This document shows positions 1-18,003 of a stretch of DNA of 64,000 nt, in pieces (position 1 is the stretch's first letter; each line of letters begins with the position of its first letter). The translations under genes and the position numbers were made by a program. The notes beneath the pieces are model-generated. The model searched no databases. It saw only the letters and a program-made list of their open reading frames with translations, and had not been told where the DNA came from. The stretch covers positions 3,410,001 through 3,474,000 of the forward strand of contig NZ_AP024109.1 of NCBI RefSeq assembly GCF_016591715.1, in the 5' to 3' direction. Source of the DNA: Mesorhizobium sp. J8. Its GTDB lineage: Bacteria; Pseudomonadota; Alphaproteobacteria; Rhizobiales; Rhizobiaceae.

Positions 1-644
<644 letters not shown>

Positions 645-673
645 TTGATCCGGCTTCTGCCGGTTCTACAAGG

Positions 674-703
674 AAAAGGGCGGTCTTCGGGCCGCCCTTT
701 TTC
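674..703 (+). terminator. Rho-independent terminator of the first tuf gene
   Basis: The stem 674-685/690-701 has a cUUCGg tetraloop at 686-689, one G-T wobble, and a run of five T at 698-702. It lies 30 bp after the tuf stop. Confidence 0.9.
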
Positions 704-807
704 GTTTACTTGCACTGTGCGGCACAAATGCAGCGCGGTTGCTTCGAAGCTATTGCATGCACCACTGCCGCAACTATTATCGATTGCGGCAGGGGGGCTT
801 CGCCAGC

Positions 808-2547
808 ATGATTTCGGGGCATCATTTAAACTGCATACCACGTTGGTTTCGCGTGCTGGTTCGCCTGGCGCCGGTGCTTGCTATCGTGATGATGGCCTTC
901 GCTGCAAAGGCCGATGACGTCCTCATACAGACGTGGCCCGACACGTTTATTTTGAACGATCCGTCTTCCGACGGCTTTTCGGACATGCGGTTCATCTTTG
1001 CCCGCAGCAGCGCGGTCGGCTGCAAGACCAATTGTCCGGAATGGATTTCAGCGGAAGGGGCTATAACTGCCGGCACGCCTGCTCTACTCAAGCGGGTGTT
1101 GAAAAAGCTCGGCACCCGCAAACTGCCGATCATCGTCAACTCCCCTGGTGGCGATGTCGATGCCGCACTTCAACTCGGTCGCATCATACGGAAGAATGGG
1201 CTCGACATCGCGATCGGCAAGACCGAGTTTTCCGATTGTTGGCCAGGAACGAAGGGTTGCGGAGTCAGCTTCGGCAAGGGCGTTGCCTATTTCGGCGTGG
1301 CGTCTGATGGCGGCGCGATGTGCAACTCCGCATGTCCGCTGATGTTTGCGGGCGGCCTTCGCCGTGTAGCCGGTGGCTGGGCTTACCTGGGTGTCCATCA
1401 GATCACCACCACTTGGTTCCCTTACACAAGGCATTTTCGAACCACCTATAAAACCATTCGGGGCAAAAGATATAAGGTCACAACAGAGACCATCACCGAT
1501 GGCCAAAGTTACAAGACCTATAAGATGGGCAAGAGGTTCGCTCGGAAAATCTCGGCCTATCTGACAGAGATGGGCGTGGGGCAGGGCGTTCTCGACAAAA
1601 TGAAAGCAACGCCGGCGAGCGATATTCAGCGGATCAGTCTCCACGACATGCTGACGATGAAACTGGCCACCAGCACGGACACCGTGGAGCTGTTCACCGG
1701 AGTGATCCTTTGCATGGGTGACAAACCGGCTCAGAATTGCCGAGAAATATCGGAGGATACCCGGCCGGCTGCTGTAACGACAAAGCCGGCGCCTGCCCAA
1801 CAAGCGGAAGTTCCATCTTCCCAGCCCGTTAAGGCTACCCCCGTCGAACCATTCCAGGGAGCAGCAGGAAATGCTGCGCCGGTGATGCGCTTCGTGGTCG
1901 TTCGCGGCAGCGATCCGCTTTGCGATCCCGACTGCCCGGAATGGATATCGGCGGAAGGCGCGATTACCCCTCGAACCCCGCAAAAACTTCGCCAGTTGCT
2001 TGCCGCGCTCGACAACCCTCGGCTCCCCATTGTGATCAGCTCACGAGGCGGAGACTTGTTCAGCGCCTTGGCCGCAGGGCGGCTTGTCCACGAACGCGAG
2101 CTCGACGTCGTTGTCGCCCGCACCAATATCCTGGGTTGCAATCCGCCCGGGGCAGGCTGTCTGGACGACAACGGCGCCTATGTCGGGCTGATCAGCCAAT
2201 TCGGCGTGGAGTGCGATTCAGCCTGCGCGCTCGTGCTTGCCGGCGGCTCCAGGCGGCTGGTCGACCCCAAGGCGCGGCTCAGCGTGTCCTCGATGGGACA
2301 GAAGCAGATCGTCAAAGCCTATCTTGAAGAGATGGCAATCAACCCAGCCCTATTCGCCGCGATAGAGCTGAGTTCGGTCGAGCGCCAGCTTGAATCCGAT
2401 ACGATGCTCAAGGTCGGGCTGACGACCGGACCAGACACGTCGGGCACGCTGACAGGCCCCTCCATTTGCAGATCCTCGCCAAAGCCGGACAATTGTCGGC
2501 TCCCACCCTCCGCCAGCGCCCAGGCAAAGACGCCGCCAAAATTTTAG
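808..2547 (+). CDS. Exported two-domain ClpP-fold protein (COG3904-like), paralogue 1
   Basis: This encodes 579 residues. I chose ATG 808 because it follows an AGGGGGG purine run and gives a signal peptide: a basic stretch around residues 11-19, a hydrophobic core to about 33, and a cleavage-like AAKA-DD. Two homologous domains follow at about 60-300 and 360-550, joined by a Pro/Ala/Gln linker. Each opens with MRF and a CPEWISAEG motif. Domain 1 has NSPGG (111-115), C-N-S-A-C (172-176) and VHQ (196-198), which match the oxyanion loop, nucleophile serine and catalytic histidine of the ClpP/SppA fold. In domain 2 the serine is kept (Ser471) but the histidine position is Ser494. Paired cysteines suit the oxidising periplasm. 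Substrate and role are unknown. The next gene is a paralogue. Confidence 0.75.
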   Translation: MISGHHLNCIPRWFRVLVRLAPVLAIVMMAFAAKADDVLIQTWPDTFILNDPSSDGFSDMRFIFARSSAVGCKTNCPEWISAEGAITAGTPALLKRVLKKLGTRKLPIIVNSPGGDVDAALQLGRIIRKNGLDIAIGKTEFSDCWPGTKGCGVSFGKGVAYFGVASDGGAMCNSACPLMFAGGLRRVAGGWAYLGVHQITTTWFPYTRHFRTTYKTIRGKRYKVTTETITDGQSYKTYKMGKRFARKISAYLTEMGVGQGVLDKMKATPASDIQRISLHDMLTMKLATSTDTVELFTGVILCMGDKPAQNCREISEDTRPAAVTTKPAPAQQAEVPSSQPVKATPVEPFQGAAGNAAPVMRFVVVRGSDPLCDPDCPEWISAEGAITPRTPQKLRQLLAALDNPRLPIVISSRGGDLFSALAAGRLVHERELDVVVARTNILGCNPPGAGCLDDNGAYVGLISQFGVECDSACALVLAGGSRRLVDPKARLSVSSMGQKQIVKAYLEEMAINPALFAAIELSSVERQLESDTMLKVGLTTGPDTSGTLTGPSICRSSPKPDNCRLPPSASAQAKTPPKF

Positions 2548-2657
2548 TGTTGTCGCGACGAAGGTCGAGGCTGCGGCGGCATTGCTGGCCCTTTTCAATT
2601 CTGTTGCAAGCACCGTCGCCCCAACTAGTATGGGTAGTATCCTTGGGGCTGCCGGAC

Positions 2658-4322
2658 GTGGTTTCCACATTCTGTTCAAAGACCATACGGCGCTGGCGCG
2701 GCCTGCTTCGGCTGGGATTGGCCGCTGCCGCGGGGCTGGCCGCCCTCAGCGCCGCCGCGAAGGAAACGCCGCCGGACTACGGCCCGGCGATGCGCTTCGT
2801 CGTCGTGCGCAGCAGCGCGCCGGGCTGCGAGCCGAACTGCCCGGAATGGATTTCCGCCGAAGGCACGATCGAAGCCGGCACGCCGGCGCTGCTGAGACGC
2901 CTGCTGAAGACGCTCGGCGGGCGGCAATTGCCGATCGTCGTCAATTCTCCCGGCGGCAATGTCGATGCCGCGCTGCAGCTTGGCCGCATGGTCCGCAAGA
3001 ACAAGCTCGATATCGCGGTCGGCATCACGGAGTTTTCCGGTTGCTCGCCGGGAATGAAGAACTGCCGGGACGATGACGGCAAGGATCGGCCCTACTCCGG
3101 CATCGCCTATGACAGCGGGGCGATGTGCAACTCGGCGTGCCCGCTGATGTTTGCCGGCGGTACCCGCCGTGTGGTCGGCGAATGGGCCTATCTCGGTGTC
3201 CATCAGATCACCACCACCTACCAGCGCGAGAAGCTGCTCTACCGCACGACCTATCGGATCGTGAACGGCAAGAAGAAGATCATCAGCACCAGGGTCGTCA
3301 GCCGCAAGAATGCCGGCAGCTATAAGACCTATGAGATGAGCAAGGCGGTCGAGAAGCGGCTATCGGCCTATCTGAAGGAGATGGGCGTCGAACAGGGCGT
3401 GCTCAGCGTGATGAAGGCGACGCCTGCCAGCGACATCAGGCAGATCGAGCCCGACGACATGCTCGAGATGAAGCTCGTCACCAGTCTCGATTCGCTCGAT
3501 CTTCTGACCGAGGGCACCATCTGCCGGCGTCAGCCGGCGCCGCCGAATTGCCGCGAGATACCGGCGAATGGCAAGCCGGCCGAAGTTGCGGCAGTCGAAG
3601 CTGGGCCGTCTCCCATTGCCCCGACTCCAGCACCGCAGGCTCAGGAACGGGAGATGCGCTTCGTTCTTGTTCGCGGCAGCAATCCGCTTTGCAATCCCGA
3701 TTGCCCGGAATGGATTTCGGCGGAAGGCACGATCGCCGCAGGCACCGCCGACAAGCTGCGCCAACTGCTCGATACGATCCGGGAGCGCCGGTTGCCCATC
3801 ATTGTGAACTCGCCCGGCGGCGATGTGCAGGCCGCGCTTGCCGCGGGCCGGCTTATCCGCGAGCGCGGGTTGGATGTCGCGATCGCGCGGACGGATTTTC
3901 TCGATTGCGATCCGGGCGCGGCGGGCTGCGTCTCGCCCGACGGTCTCCATACCGGCCTCACCGTCGATACAGGCGCGGAGTGCGACGCTGCCTGCGCGGT
4001 GATGGTCGCCGGCGGCGTCCGGCGCCTGGTCGGCGGCGATGCGCATTTCCTGGTGCATTCCATGGGCATGGCAGACAAAGTCAGGGTGTATCTTGACGAG
4101 ATGGGGATCGGCTCAGGCTTTTTCGTCGCCATGCAGTTGGCCGAATATGCGAAGCACAGGGAACTCAGCCGGGATGAGCTGAAGACATTCGGGCTGACGA
4201 CCGGGCCGCAATCGGTGGACGCGCTGACCGGCGCCACGATTTGCAGTTCCGCTTCCAGGCCGGACAATTGCCGGGTTCTTCCAGCCGCCGATGCCGAGGC
4301 GAAGGCGCCGGCGAAGCTGTAA
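2658..4322 (+). CDS. Exported two-domain ClpP-fold protein (COG3904-like), paralogue 2
   Basis: This encodes 554 residues from GTG 2658, which has GGGG about nine bases upstream. The frame stays open back to 2466, but the upstream part overlaps the preceding gene and would bury the signal peptide (basic residues 8-18, hydrophobic 19-33, cleavage near SAAA-KE). The start is uncertain. The architecture copies the gene before: domain 1 about 45-290 with NSPGG (96-100), C-N-S-A-C (157-161) and VHQ (181-183); domain 2 about 333-535 with NSPGG and VHS (His467). In domain 2 the nucleophile position is Ala444 (C-D-A-A-C), so this copy should be inactive. The gene is 110 bp after its paralogue and reads as more GC-biased. 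Enzymatic activity is inferred from motif resemblance only. Confidence 0.72.
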   Translation: MVSTFCSKTIRRWRGLLRLGLAAAAGLAALSAAAKETPPDYGPAMRFVVVRSSAPGCEPNCPEWISAEGTIEAGTPALLRRLLKTLGGRQLPIVVNSPGGNVDAALQLGRMVRKNKLDIAVGITEFSGCSPGMKNCRDDDGKDRPYSGIAYDSGAMCNSACPLMFAGGTRRVVGEWAYLGVHQITTTYQREKLLYRTTYRIVNGKKKIISTRVVSRKNAGSYKTYEMSKAVEKRLSAYLKEMGVEQGVLSVMKATPASDIRQIEPDDMLEMKLVTSLDSLDLLTEGTICRRQPAPPNCREIPANGKPAEVAAVEAGPSPIAPTPAPQAQEREMRFVLVRGSNPLCNPDCPEWISAEGTIAAGTADKLRQLLDTIRERRLPIIVNSPGGDVQAALAAGRLIRERGLDVAIARTDFLDCDPGAAGCVSPDGLHTGLTVDTGAECDAACAVMVAGGVRRLVGGDAHFLVHSMGMADKVRVYLDEMGIGSGFFVAMQLAEYAKHRELSRDELKTFGLTTGPQSVDALTGATICSSASRPDNCRVLPAADAEAKAPAKL

Positions 4323-4374
4323 GGCATTCCAGGAAAAGTATTTGCGGCTTTCCCTCCGCAATTGCGTAGGCAAG
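4323..4374 (+). repeat. Dispersed palindromic element, family B, copy 1
   Basis: The segment reads GGCATTCCAGGAAAAGT, then CGGCTTTCC and CGCAATTGCGTAGGC. The same ordered blocks recur at 45548-45592 (opposite strand) and 46399-46447. It begins directly after the stop codon of the preceding gene and is the most diverged of the three copies. Confidence 0.65.
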
Positions 4375-4466
4375 GAGAACCCGCGCACTGGCCATCGAGG
4401 CAGGTTGAGCGGGGCAGGGCGCTGCCGCTATCTTCGCCGTGCTGCATGCACAATGGAGGAGCGGCG

Positions 4467-4952
4467 ATGAGCGAGGACATCCCGACTTTGTACGATTGGG
4501 CCGGCGGCACCGAGGCGCTGAACCGGCTGACACGGACATTTTACGACAAGGTGGCGGCGGATCCGGTCGTCGGGCAGGTATTCATGCATATGTCGCCAGA
4601 CCACCCGGCGCATGTCGCGGCCTTCATTGCCGAGGTCTTCGGCGGACCGAAAACCTACAGCGAGAAGCATGGCGGGCATCGCGAGATGGTGATGCACCAT
4701 CTCGGCAAGCACCTGACAGAAGAGCAGCGCCGGCGCTGGATCAACCTTCTCGCCGATGCCGCGGATGAGGTCGCCCTGCCGGACGACCCCGAGTTCCGCT
4801 CCGCCTTCATGGGCTATGTCGAGTGGGGATCGCGGCTGGCGAAGATGAACTCGAATCTGGGCGAGACCTGCGATCCCGAGACCGAGCCGATGCCGGCCTG
4901 GGGCTGGGGCGTGCCGGGCGGCCCCTACAAGCCGCCCGCCGGAAAGCCGTAA
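4467..4952 (+). CDS. Group II truncated haemoglobin
   Basis: This encodes 161 residues from ATG 4467, with a GGAGGA ribosome site at 4455-4460. The protein shows the short 2-on-2 globin pattern: LYDWAGG near the N terminus, FYDKV, a GGP turn, a conserved HHLGKHL around the proximal-histidine region, and a tryptophan in RRRWINLL that is typical of group II. These haem proteins bind O2 or NO in the cytoplasm and are often linked to nitrosative stress or oxygen handling. There is a C-terminal extension rich in Pro and Gly after about residue 135. It stands alone between the ClpP-fold pair and tRNA-Trp. The family call is firm; the physiological role is inferred. Confidence 0.88.
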   Translation: MSEDIPTLYDWAGGTEALNRLTRTFYDKVAADPVVGQVFMHMSPDHPAHVAAFIAEVFGGPKTYSEKHGGHREMVMHHLGKHLTEEQRRRWINLLADAADEVALPDDPEFRSAFMGYVEWGSRLAKMNSNLGETCDPETEPMPAWGWGVPGGPYKPPAGKP

Positions 4953-5088
4953 GCGCCTGCGCCCCGTGATCGAGTGCCGGCGGCTCGCCAATTCAGATTT
5001 CTGACGAGGGCCTCAAAACGGTATCGGAGTGCTCTTTACAGAACGCCCGGAAGCTTTTAGGAAGCGCCTGCGCCGAACAAGCGCATGC

Positions 5089-5164
<76 letters not shown>

Positions 5165-5612
5165 CCTTTCCCATGATGAAGACTGCCCCGTTTTCGTGAA
5201 GATTCCGGATGGGAACTGCGTCAGATTTTTCGTGCCGCCGAGGCGGAAGTTGCGGTCGGCACAGGCGGGAAAATCGAGGATCGCGGTTGCCGACGGTTGA
5301 AAATCGGCGGGTGGCTTGCCATATGGCGGAAATTGGGGCATAAGCCCCGCATAGCCGGGACGGGACGACTGGATGGTTCCGAGGCGGCGCTAGGACATAA
5401 AGCGGACCTTGCCACTTGCGTGGATTAAGAATCGGTTTTATGTAGACAAGACAGACACGCGACGCGTGGAGCTGGGAAGCCGGCTTTACGCGTCTGATTT
5501 GCGTGGGTGAAATAGCGGTGCTGATTCGCGCCGCATGAAGCCCAAGCGGCACGTCCCGGCCAGCGGGATCATCCAGGAGGCCCGGCCAACGGGTCTTGAA
5601 CACAGGCGGCAC
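5165..5612 (+). other. Spacer between tRNA-Trp and secE
   Basis: I see no convincing gene in this 448-bp stretch; short open frames on both strands lack ribosome sites and run through the tRNA. A possible secE promoter is CTTGCG with TTATGT 17 bases downstream, around 5417-5444. It matches the alphaproteobacterial -35/-10 pattern only loosely. Confidence 0.4.
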
Positions 5613-5816
5613 ATGGCTTCGAAAACCACTAATCCCTTCACCTTTCTCCAGCAGGTTCGCGCGGAGACGGCCAAGGTGACATGGCCTTCGCGGCGCGAAA
5701 CCATGATCTCGACCGTGATGGTCCTGGTGTTCGCGGTGATCGCGATGCTCTTCTTCTTCGCTGCCGACATTCTGATGGGCTATGCGATCGAGTGGATCCT
5801 GGGTCTCGGGCATTAA
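5613..5816 (+). CDS. secE: Preprotein translocase subunit SecE
   Basis: This encodes 67 residues, the usual length for the short alphaproteobacterial SecE. The conserved amphipathic stretch is FLQQVRAETAKVTWPSRRE, followed by one membrane span of about 20 hydrophobic residues. SecE clamps the two halves of SecY in the inner membrane. I chose ATG 5613, with AGGCGG upstream; an in-frame ATG at 5535 would add 26 residues that do not resemble the family. nusG follows by 27 bp, the usual secE-nusG pair. Confidence 0.95.
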   Translation: MASKTTNPFTFLQQVRAETAKVTWPSRRETMISTVMVLVFAVIAMLFFFAADILMGYAIEWILGLGH

Positions 5817-5843
5817 TTCGGCGGTTTACGGAGAGGTCGTGAA

Positions 5844-6371
5844 ATGACTGCGCGGTGGTATATCGTCCACGCCTATTCGAACTTCGAGAAGAAGGTCGCC
5901 GAGGATATCGAGAACAAGGCCAAGCAGAAGGGCCTGTCCGGCGAGATCGAACAGATCGTGGTGCCGACCGAGAAGGTCGTCGAGATCCGCCGCGGCCGAA
6001 AGGTCGATGCCGAACGCAAGTTCTTCCCGGGCTATGTCCTGCTGAAGGCCAACCTGACGGACGCCGTGTTCTCGCTGGTCAAGAACACGCCGAAGGTCAC
6101 CGGCTTCCTGGGCGACTCCAAGCCCGTGCCGATCACCGAGACCGAGGCGCAGCGCATCCTGAACCAGGTCCAGGAAGGCGTCGAGCGGCCGAAGCCCTCG
6201 GTGACTTTCGAGATCGGCGAGGCGATCCGCGTCTCGGATGGTCCGTTCGCGTCGTTCAACGGCGTCGTCCAGGAAGTGGACGAGGAGCGGGCCCGCCTCA
6301 AGGTGGAAGTTTCGATCTTCGGGCGCGCCGTGCCCGTCGATCTGGAATTCGGACAGGTCGAAAAGGGCTGA
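5844..6371 (+). CDS. nusG: Transcription termination/antitermination factor NusG
   Basis: This encodes 175 residues. The N-terminal NGN domain begins WYIVHAYSNFEKKVAEDI and contains the FPGYVL motif. The C-terminal KOW domain holds VSDGPFASFNGVVQEVD. NusG binds RNA polymerase behind the clamp, suppresses pausing and links it to Rho or to the ribosome. A GGAGAGG ribosome site lies at 5830-5836. It is followed by a 184-bp spacer and the L11 operon. Confidence 0.97.
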   Translation: MTARWYIVHAYSNFEKKVAEDIENKAKQKGLSGEIEQIVVPTEKVVEIRRGRKVDAERKFFPGYVLLKANLTDAVFSLVKNTPKVTGFLGDSKPVPITETEAQRILNQVQEGVERPKPSVTFEIGEAIRVSDGPFASFNGVVQEVDEERARLKVEVSIFGRAVPVDLEFGQVEKG

Positions 6372-6555
6372 TCCGTAAAGCTGCGCCGCAAGGCGTCGGC
6401 AAACCCGCGCCCGCAGGGCGTCGGGGCGGTGCAAAAAGCGCCGCGTGAACGGGTGGGAGGCGAAGGCGGCATAGCCGGCCGTCGGAACCGCACCACCAGA
6501 CTGCAACCGCCGGTGTCCCGCTAATGGGCCGGCATGAGAAAAGGCAGGAATAGAG

Positions 6556-6984
6556 ATGGCTAAGAAAGTTGCAGGCCAGCTCAAGCTCCAGGTTGCCGCG
6601 GGCTCGGCCACGCCGTCGCCCCCGATCGGCCCGGCGCTTGGTCAGCGCGGCATCAACATCATGGAGTTCTGCAAGGCGTTCAACGCGCAGACCCAGGAGA
6701 TGGAGAAGGGGTCGCCGATCCCGGTCGTCATCACCTACTACCAGGACAAGTCGTTCACCTTCGTCATGAAGACGCCGCCGGTGAGCTACTTCCTGAAGAA
6801 GGCCGCCAACCTGAAGTCGGGCTCCAAGGAACCGGGCAAGACCAAGGTCGGCACGATCAGCCGCGACAAGGTGCGCGCGATCGCCGAGCAGAAGATGAAG
6901 GACCTGAACGCAAACGACGTCGAGGCGGCCATGCGCATGGTCGAGGGCTCCGCCCGCTCGATGGGCCTGGAAGTGGTGGGCTAA
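6556..6984 (+). CDS. rplK: 50S ribosomal protein L11
   Basis: This encodes 142 residues, the full family length. The N-terminal domain has [20 protein letters not shown], the proline-rich segment that contacts the GTPase-associated region of 23S rRNA; the C-terminal rRNA-binding domain follows. It forms an operon with rplA, whose start is 4 bp after this stop. The 184-bp leader (6372-6555) contains GC-rich inverted segments but no clear terminator. Confidence 0.98.
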   Translation: MAKKVAGQLKLQVAAGSATPSPPIGPALGQRGINIMEFCKAFNAQTQEMEKGSPIPVVITYYQDKSFTFVMKTPPVSYFLKKAANLKSGSKEPGKTKVGTISRDKVRAIAEQKMKDLNANDVEAAMRMVEGSARSMGLEVVG

Positions 6985-6988
6985 GATC

Positions 6989-7687
<699 letters not shown>

Positions 7688-8078
7688 ATGTCGTGCGATC
7701 GGCCTCGAGCCGATCGTAAGAAGAAGAATTCCGGACCGCCGATCCGTCGGCGGCCCGGTACCCCCGGAAGCCGCAAGGTTTCCGGATATCCTGTCCGAGA
7801 TTGCAGGCGGCCCAAAAGCCTTAATTCGATTGGGCCTGCATGAGACGGGTGAAGACCCGACAAAGGAGCGAAAGCTCCAATGAAAGGTTCGAACCGTGTT
7901 TGCCTTTTGTCAGCACATCGCCGGCTTGCCGTCGGTGGGCGAAAAGGGGGCAGGATCCTCGAGCGCCGTTCGGGAGATCCAGGATTTGGATGGCCCGGCC
8001 GGCAAAAGGCAACCCGACTTCTGACCTCGAAATGGGAATGCTCCCATTGTTGAGGCAGGGGTCAACTGGAGATAGGCA
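7688..8078 (+). promoter_or_regulatory. rplJ 5' leader, candidate L10(L12) autoregulatory RNA
   Basis: No gene is seen in these 391 bp. Several hairpins can be read: CGGGT-GAAG-ACCCG (7846-7859), GGAGC-GAAA-GCTCC (7865-7878), and an outer GCAGG.../...CCTGC stem (about 7803-7839). TTGCCTTTTG at 7900-7909 is exactly complementary to CAAAAGGCAA at 8003-8012, so about 90 nt can loop out close to the rplJ start. L10 with its L12 dimers is known to bind such a leader and repress translation; here that is inferred from position and structure. Confidence 0.65.
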
Positions 8079-8597
8079 GTGGACAGAGCGGAAAAGCGCG
8101 AACTCGTCACGGGCCTGAACGAAGCGTTCTCGAACGCGGGTTCAGTCGTCGTGGCCCACTACGCCGGTATCACCGTGGCGCAAATGAACGACCTCCGGTC
8201 GAAGATGCGCGCCGCCGGCGGCACCGTCAAAGTCGCGAAGAACCGTCTCGCCAAGATCGCTCTTCAGGGCACGGACTCCGCATCGATCGTCGATCTGTTC
8301 AAGGGACAGACGCTGGTCGCTTATTCGGAGGATCCGGTTGCGGCGCCGAAGGTCACGTCCGATTTCGCCAAGGGGAATGACAAGCTGATCATTCTCGGCG
8401 GCGCGATGGGCTCGACCTCGCTCAACGCCGATGGTGTCAAGGCACTCGCCACGATGCCGTCGCTCGACGAGCTGCGCGCCAAGCTGGTTGGCATGATCGC
8501 CACGCCGGCAACCCGGATCGCCCAGATCGTCAATGCGCCTGCGGCCTCGGTCGCGCGCGTCATCGGCGCTTACGCCCGGAAGGACGAGGCGGCATGA
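8079..8597 (+). CDS. rplJ: 50S ribosomal protein L10
   Basis: This encodes 172 residues from GTG 8079, with GGAG at 8068-8071. The N-terminal rRNA-binding domain reads [17 protein letters not shown] and contains KVAKNRLAK. The C-terminal helix that loads L7/L12 dimers ends the protein. It is the base of the stalk that recruits translation factors. A structured leader precedes it and rplL follows by 54 bp. Confidence 0.97.
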   Translation: MDRAEKRELVTGLNEAFSNAGSVVVAHYAGITVAQMNDLRSKMRAAGGTVKVAKNRLAKIALQGTDSASIVDLFKGQTLVAYSEDPVAAPKVTSDFAKGNDKLIILGGAMGSTSLNADGVKALATMPSLDELRAKLVGMIATPATRIAQIVNAPAASVARVIGAYARKDEAA

Positions 8598-8651
8598 GGC
8601 CGTTCCTCGCTGTCAACAACACACGTTCGAACCAACTAAAGGAATATCAAA

Positions 8652-9032
8652 ATGGCTGATCTCGCGAAGATCGTAGACGACCTTTCGAAGCTGACCGTCC
8701 TCGAGGCGGCTGAGCTGTCGAAGCTCCTGGAAGAGAAGTGGGGCGTTTCGGCCGCCGCTCCGGTGGCTGTTGCCGCCGCTGCCGGTGGTGCTGCCGCTGC
8801 CGCTGCTCCGGCTGAAGAGAAGACGGAATTCGACGTCGTTCTCGCCGACGCCGGTGCCCAGAAGATCAACGTCATCAAGGAAGTCCGCGCCATCACCGGC
8901 CTTGGCCTCAAGGAAGCCAAGGACCTGGTCGAAGCGGCTCCGAAGCCGGTCAAGGAAGGCGTTTCCAAGGCCGACGCCGACAAGTTCAAGGCTCAGCTGG
9001 AAGCAGCTGGCGCCAAGGTCGAGCTGAAGTAA
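8652..9032 (+). CDS. rplL: 50S ribosomal protein L7/L12
   Basis: This encodes 126 residues. An N-terminal dimerisation domain (to about residue 32) is followed by a hinge of Ala, Val and Gly (about 36-55). The C-terminal factor-binding domain contains [19 protein letters not shown]. Several copies bind L10 and recruit EF-Tu and EF-G. The ribosome site AAAGGA lies at 8638-8643. Confidence 0.98.
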   Translation: MADLAKIVDDLSKLTVLEAAELSKLLEEKWGVSAAAPVAVAAAAGGAAAAAAPAEEKTEFDVVLADAGAQKINVIKEVRAITGLGLKEAKDLVEAAPKPVKEGVSKADADKFKAQLEAAGAKVELK

Positions 9033-9045
9033 GCCTGTCAGGCGA

Positions 9046-9072
9046 GGGCGGACGGTCTCGCGCCGTCCGCCC
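9046..9072 (+). terminator. Hairpin between rplL and rpoB, possible attenuator or processing site
   Basis: A perfect 10-bp stem GGGCGGACGG/CCGTCCGCCC with a 7-nt loop lies 13 bp after the rplL stop. It has no T run, so it is not a strong terminator. In E. coli the same gap holds a partial terminator and an RNase III site, which makes attenuation a fair guess. Confidence 0.5.
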
Positions 9073-9304
9073 CCTCCCTTGGGCTGTGAGGGAGGCTTGG
9101 TTGCGCGAGGCGTTTGAAAACCTCTTTCCTGAGGGCCGAAAAGCGGTCTTCCGGAAACGGGTTTTCTCCCGTTTTAGCCGGTAGCCGCCAAGCGATTGGA
9201 AAAGGCGGCCGGAAAAAACAGATAGGGGCAGCCGCCGAGGCCGCCCGTTGGTGCAAGGCGAGCCGCGGCGAGGTTCGTCCCGAGTTTAGAGCTAAGGAGC
9301 GACG

Positions 9305-13441
<4,137 letters not shown>

Positions 13442-13447
13442 GGCTAC

Positions 13448-13475
13448 GGCGCGCCGCTCCGGGAAGCGGCGCGCC
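13448..13475 (+). other. GC-rich hairpin after rpoB
   Basis: A perfect 11-bp inverted repeat GGCGCGCCGCT/AGCGGCGCGCC with a 6-nt loop begins 7 bp after the rpoB stop. No T run follows, so a role in transcript processing or stability is more likely than termination. Confidence 0.5.
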
Positions 13476-13477
13476 CC

Positions 13478-13526
13478 GAGCATGACCCCGAAAAGTGGCT
13501 ACCGGTTTTCGGACAAGGTCATGCTC
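13478..13526 (+). repeat. Dispersed palindromic element, family A, copy 1
   Basis: A 49-bp palindrome. Outer arms GAGCATGACC/GGTCATGCTC enclose CCGAAAAGTG and CGGTTTTCGG. Related copies lie at 17880-17928, 34618-34665 and 41056-41125. It sits between rpoB and rpoC and is probably transcribed as a stem-loop. Confidence 0.8.
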
Positions 13527-13624
13527 AACCAACAAATCTTCGGCCGGTTTGACCGGCCAATCTGCGGACATTTCGTCCGCGATCGATTGAAGGGGTTATC
13601 GAGGACCCCGAAAAGGAGAACGGC

Positions 13625-17821
<4,197 letters not shown>

Positions 17822-17847
17822 GCGCCGTGATATGAGAAACTAGACAG

Positions 17848-17872
17848 AAGGGGCCCGCGTGGGCCCCTTTTT
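17848..17872 (+). terminator. Rho-independent terminator of the rif operon
   Basis: A 9-bp stem AAGGGGCCC/GGGCCCCTT with loop GCGT, followed by T residues to 17872. Confidence 0.92.
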
Positions 17873-17879
17873 GCATTCA

Positions 17880-17928
17880 GGGCATGATCCCGAAAAGTGG
17901 GTACCGGTTTTCGGGGAAGATCATGCTC
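17880..17928 (+). repeat. Dispersed palindromic element, family A, copy 2
   Basis: GGCATGATC pairs with GATCATGCTC. Inside are CCGAAAAGTGG and CCGGTTTTCGG. It is nearly the same as the copy at 13478 and lies directly behind the rpoC terminator. Confidence 0.8.
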
Positions 17929-18003
17929 CCAACAAGGAACCAGATCGGGATGATGGGTCTACGAGCCGTCATCCCGAGCTAACTTCACGAAAGAGGAAGA
18001 GCT

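Noticed and set aside
2466..2657. N-terminal extension of the second ClpP-fold gene
   Set aside because: It overlaps the previous gene, has no ribosome site and would displace the signal peptide from the N terminus.
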